Assembly (NCBI GenBank): GCA_964439265.1
Contig: CAYTOA010000020.1
Location: forward strand, 1 to 64,000
From: JAGVPT01 sp964439265
GTDB taxonomy: Bacteria; Bacteroidota; Ignavibacteria; UBA10030; UBA8401
DNA: 64,000 nucleotides
Direction of reading: 5' to 3'
Shown piece by piece: positions 61,199-64,000 of the stretch; the first letter of the stretch is position 1, and each line of letters opens with the position of its first letter. The notes under the pieces are model-generated. The model saw only the letters and a program-made list of their open reading frames with translations, made no database searches and had not been told where the DNA came from. A program made the position numbers and the translations under genes.

Positions 61199-62149
61199 TC
61201 ATGGAAAAATATGAGTACCGGTTTTTCCATCTACCGCATCGATCAGACATTCGAAGGAAGTGATGATCACTTCCTTCCCCCCTTTTTTGAGAAAGCGGAT
61301 CGCCGACTCGACTTTCGGTCCCATGCTGCCGGCCGCAAACTGCTTTTCAGCGACATGTAGTTCCATTTCTTTCACGGTGATCTTCTCAACCGCACGCTGC
61401 GCCGGTTTTTTGTAGTCAAGATAAACCTGTTTCACGTCCGTGCTGATGATGAAGAGGTCGACGGCCAGGCTCGAGGCAAGAAGCGCGGATGCACGGTCTT
61501 TGTCGATCACCGCTTCAGAGCCAAGGACACGGTAATTTTCCTTTTCGATGACTGGAATTCCTCCTCCGCCGACGGCAATAACGATCATGTTAAGGTCGAG
61601 GATCTTGCGGATAATATCCTGCTCAAACACCTCAACGGGTTCGGGCGAAGGCACGACCCTCCGATAGCCCCGTGCGGAATCTTCGACAATATTCCAGCCG
61701 AGTGTACTTTGTTTCTCTTCCGCGTCTGCTTTGGAGTAGAAGGGTCCGATCGGTTTTGTTGGATGCGTGAACGCAGGGTCGTTCTCGTCGACCCGCACTT
61801 GTGTGAGGACCGTCATGACCGGCGTGAAGAGTCCGATCTGTCGCAGCTCGAATTCCATGGCACGCTGAATAATGTAGCCGATCTCGCTCTGGGTCGTCGC
61901 AACGCAAATGTCGAGAGGATGTGTGTACACTTCACCGGCAGCGCGCTCTGAACGAAGTAGAGCGGCTCCGACCTGCGGACCATTGCCGTGTGTAATCACT
62001 AAACGCCATCCGCGCGCCACCATCTGCACGATATTGCGGGCTGTTGCATGCGCGTTCGCAAGCTGTTCATCTATCGTCCCTCGTTCACCAGCATGAATAA
62101 GAGAGTTTCCGCCGATCGCTATGAGTGCCGTTTTGGGCGTGTCGCTCAT
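61199..62149 (-). CDS. arcC: Carbamate kinase
   Basis: Interconverts carbamoyl phosphate plus ADP and carbamate plus ATP. 316 residues, amino-acid-kinase fold: IAIGGNSLIHAGERGT at the N-terminus, LVITHGNGPQVG, VRVDENDPAF, VAVGGGGIPV and GSEAVIDKDRASALLA, then KQVYLDYKKP and AAGSMGPKVESAIRFL. It stands between argF and pyrB, the two carbamoyltransferases. No arginine deiminase is in the window. It may feed both transferases with carbamoyl phosphate or run catabolically to make ATP; the sequence cannot tell direction. Confidence 0.94.
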   Translation of the reverse strand: MSDTPKTALIAIGGNSLIHAGERGTIDEQLANAHATARNIVQMVARGWRLVITHGNGPQVGAALLRSERAAGEVYTHPLDICVATTQSEIGYIIQRAMEFELRQIGLFTPVMTVLTQVRVDENDPAFTHPTKPIGPFYSKADAEEKQSTLGWNIVEDSARGYRRVVPSPEPVEVFEQDIIRKILDLNMIVIAVGGGGIPVIEKENYRVLGSEAVIDKDRASALLASSLAVDLFIISTDVKQVYLDYKKPAQRAVEKITVKEMELHVAEKQFAAGSMGPKVESAIRFLKKGGKEVIITSFECLIDAVDGKTGTHIFP

Positions 62150-62204
62150 TACATCACCAGTGCCTCGTTTTGTTGGATGGCCCCGTTGCGAAAGAAGTCG
62201 TTTG

Positions 62205-62312
62205 TTAATAGTTATAAGTTTTAAGTTATAGGTTTTAGGTCACAAGTGCCAAAGCGAGCCGCCGGCTTACTTTTCACTTACAACTTTTAACTTATAATTT
62301 AAAACTTATAAC
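62205..62312. repeat. AT-rich foldback between argF and arcC
   Basis: ATAGTTATAAGTTTTAAGTT on the left mirrors AACTTATAATTTAAAACTTATAACT on the right, with a GC-rich middle (GCGAGCCGCCGGC). The imperfect stem is about 25-30 bases. It fills the argF-arcC spacer and resembles the AT-rich foldback at 11839-11895 in kind but not in sequence. Confidence 0.6.
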
Positions 62313-62319
62313 TCTTCAC

Positions 62320-63243
62320 TCACACCCTCTCCATCAACTGATACATGATCGCTTTCTGCGCGTGCAATCGGTTCTCCGCTTCGTCGAAGACCACTGACTG
62401 CTTCGAGTCGATCACCTCGTTCGTAACTTCGTCGCCCCGGTGCGCGGGGAGACAATGCATGAAAATTGCATCCTTCTTCGCCCTGGACATCAACGCTGAG
62501 TTCACCTGAAACGGAAGGAATATTTTTTTCCGCTCCTCTGCCTCCGCTTCCTGTCCCATCGAAGCCCAGACATCCGTGTAGATGACGTCTGCGTTATTCG
62601 CTCCTTCTAATGGGTCATGGACAACTTCAATTCTCGCACCCGTTGCTTTCGCGTCTTCAATTGCCTGTTCCGTAGCTGTCGCCTTCGGCTCATAGCCGGC
62701 AGGACACGCAACCGTAACGCTCACTCCAAGCCGCGCCCCCGCGAACATCAGCGAATGGGCCACATTGTTGCCATCGCCGACATAGCAGAGCTTCAAGCCT
62801 TTAAACTTTTTCTTTTTCTCCTGGATCGTCATGAAATCTGCCATTGCCTGGCACGGGTGGGAATAATCGGTAAGGGCGTTGATCACCGGAATAGATGCGT
62901 ATGCCGCCATGTCAACCACGATCTGATGTGCAAACGTGCGGATCATGATTCCCTGAACCATCCGCTCGAGGTTCTTCGCAACGTCATAGACCGATTCGCG
63001 TTTTCCAAGGCTGATCTCCGCCGGTGATAAGTAGAGAGAGAACCCGCCGAGCTGCTGAATGCCGACATCAAACGACGTCCGTGTGCGCAGCGACGGCTTT
63101 TCAAAAATGAGGGCTAGCGTTTTGCCCTGGAGCGACTTGCCAAATTTTTTTCGGTTTGCTTTCATCTTTCTTGCAAGTGCAAACGTCGCCAGAATTTCTT
63201 TGGCGGTCATATCACGGACGGAGAGAAAATCGTGTGCTTTCAC
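62320..63243 (-). CDS. argF: Ornithine carbamoyltransferase
   Basis: Makes citrulline from ornithine and carbamoyl phosphate. 307 residues. Carbamoyl-phosphate loop EKPSLRTRTSFDVGIQQLGG, HPCQAMADFMTI, the ornithine signature DVWASMGQE and HCLPAHRGDEVTNEVIDSKQS. The start is GTG 63243 with AAGGAG 8 bases upstream. It is the first gene of the cluster on the minus strand, 42 bases from the M1 peptidase stop, and may have its own promoter in that gap or read through from it. Confidence 0.95.
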   Translation of the reverse strand: MKAHDFLSVRDMTAKEILATFALARKMKANRKKFGKSLQGKTLALIFEKPSLRTRTSFDVGIQQLGGFSLYLSPAEISLGKRESVYDVAKNLERMVQGIMIRTFAHQIVVDMAAYASIPVINALTDYSHPCQAMADFMTIQEKKKKFKGLKLCYVGDGNNVAHSLMFAGARLGVSVTVACPAGYEPKATATEQAIEDAKATGARIEVVHDPLEGANNADVIYTDVWASMGQEAEAEERKKIFLPFQVNSALMSRAKKDAIFMHCLPAHRGDEVTNEVIDSKQSVVFDEAENRLHAQKAIMYQLMERV

Positions 63244-63285
63244 GGATGGACTCCTTCGATAGCGTTTATTTATATAGACGATTAC

Positions 63286-64000
63286 TTATTTCAACAATAC
63301 GAGTTTTTTTGTTTGGACGAATTGTCCCGCTTGAAGCCGGTAAAAGTAAATTCCGCTCGGCAGCGCAGCTGCGTCCCATGGGATCGAATAGACGCCGGGT
63401 TTCATCGTTGCGTTGACAGCCGTTGCCACTTCTTTTCCGAGAACATCGTAGATCTTTAGGATGACAAGCCTTGTTTCGGCGATCGTAAATCCGAAGTGGG
63501 TGGCCGGGTTGAACGGGTTAGGATGGTTTTGATCGAGATGGTAACTCCACGGCCGGCTCCCGGCGTCCTGTTTTACTGAGACGAGGCTACCATTTTCTTT
63601 TAGCACGATATCGTCGTCGGGGTCGAATACCACAGACGTTGGATTCCGGGTGAACGTAAAGGTGAATTTCTGGTTGTTGACGTTGTTGATGACACGGATG
63701 GTTGAGTCCGGGCCGCTGTCATACGAAAATTTTAACACGGCGGGCATGGTAAAAAATGGGGCGTTGGACTGAGTTTGATTCAGCGTAACAGTGACCGTAC
63801 GCGTTCCCGGATCTATTGAGCAGGTATTTTCGTACCGCGGGTGGTTGGGTTCTTTCAGCCATTCGTTGAAGAACCAATGCAGGTCCTGTCCCGATACGTC
63901 GCTCATTTTTTCCACGAAATCGTCGGTCACAACGTTCTTCATCCGAAAATTGACCGAGTCGGCTGCATAGGCTTTTATCGAGGCAAAGAAGAGAGAATCG
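63286..64000 (-). CDS. M1-family aminopeptidase with C-terminal sorting domain (3' part, cut by the window)
   Basis: The C-terminal 238 residues of a larger gene that continues beyond base 64000. The first visible part, reading DSLFFASIKAYAADSV then VTDDFVEKMSDVSGQDLHWFFNEWLKEPNHPRYE, is the end of an M1 (gluzincin) peptidase domain; the zinc-binding HEXXH lies outside the window. A beta domain with TVTVTLNQTQSN follows, then the type IX sorting domain DQNHPNPFNPATHFGF, LVILKIYDVLGKEVATAV, and KKLVLLK at the end. This suggests a cell-surface or secreted peptidase. Function of the sorting domain is inferred from family knowledge. Confidence 0.85.
   Translation of the reverse strand, partial: DSLFFASIKAYAADSVNFRMKNVVTDDFVEKMSDVSGQDLHWFFNEWLKEPNHPRYENTCSIDPGTRTVTVTLNQTQSNAPFFTMPAVLKFSYDSGPDSTIRVINNVNNQKFTFTFTRNPTSVVFDPDDDIVLKENGSLVSVKQDAGSRPWSYHLDQNHPNPFNPATHFGFTIAETRLVILKIYDVLGKEVATAVNATMKPGVYSIPWDAAALPSGIYFYRLQAGQFVQTKKLVLLK

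Noticed and set aside
1..64000. tRNA, rRNA and CRISPR arrays
   Set aside because: No cloverleaf-like sequence with the GTTCGAATC loop, no rRNA stretches and no regularly spaced direct repeats were found by reading; a dedicated scan was not possible.

Overview
The window looks like chromosomal DNA from a Gram-negative bacterium of the FCB superphylum, most likely the Ignavibacteria/Chlorobi side of Bacteroidota. The main reason is the C-terminal sorting domains with the NYPNPFNPST / IYDVLGKEV pattern on two exported proteins (33639-34217 and the partial gene at the right edge). A DUF5686-type outer-membrane protein, a TonB receptor with an N-terminal carboxypeptidase-like domain, a DUF2723 membrane protein, a 7TM-HD phosphodiesterase and a tricorn-type protease fit the same picture. 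G+C is moderate (judged by eye). No rRNA, tRNA or CRISPR array was seen. A run of 100 N at 2062-2161 shows this is a scaffolded assembly.

Layout. 1-2850: a PAP2 phosphatase and a REP-associated tyrosine transposase inside a nest of palindromes, some of them in its own reading frame. 2858-8027: lepA, two tandem signal peptidase I genes, hemW. 8220-13026: DUF2723 membrane protein, methyltransferase, GT4 glycosyltransferase. 13030-19650 (mostly minus strand): esterase, MarC, small unknown, DedA, UppP, a YdjM-like membrane protein and a DUF5686 outer-membrane protein. 19857-23161: PgpH-type c-di-AMP phosphodiesterase translationally coupled to a Xer recombinase. 23571-27494: lysC, asd and lysA, the aspartate-to-lysine branch, with a structured leader before lysC. 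27575-36634: a small Cys/His secreted protein with a TonB receptor, a GH31 glucosidase, a passenger-less sorting-domain protein coupled to a subtilisin. 36691-42064 (minus): NtrC-type and CheY-type regulators and a tricorn protease. 42556-46395: a compact nucleotidyltransferase / B12-radical SAM / methyltransferase set followed by a membrane-anchored deaminase, the least explained gene set here. 46389-49146 (minus): two glycosyltransferases and a pilin-like protein. 49429-54836 (minus): a complete RND efflux operon. 54982-57257: a glycosyltransferase and a Gly-rich lipoprotein. 57523-63243 (minus): argF, arcC, pyrB, rocD and a cyclic-2,3-diphosphoglycerate-synthetase-like GTPase, which together look like a carbamoyl-phosphate/ornithine module. 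The right edge cuts an M1 aminopeptidase with a sorting domain.

Regulation. Several intergenic regions carry a promoter close to TTGACA-N17-TATATTG; the best is upstream of the tolC/RND operon (54865-54893), with others upstream of the DUF2723 gene, the DUF5686 gene and the small secreted protein. Intergenic space is unusually rich in short inverted-repeat families (at least five sequence types), which looks like a genome-wide habit. The most unusual signals are the palindrome family whose arms co-vary around a fixed GTTCAATTGAAC core and invades the transposase frame, and the 42556-46395 gene set.
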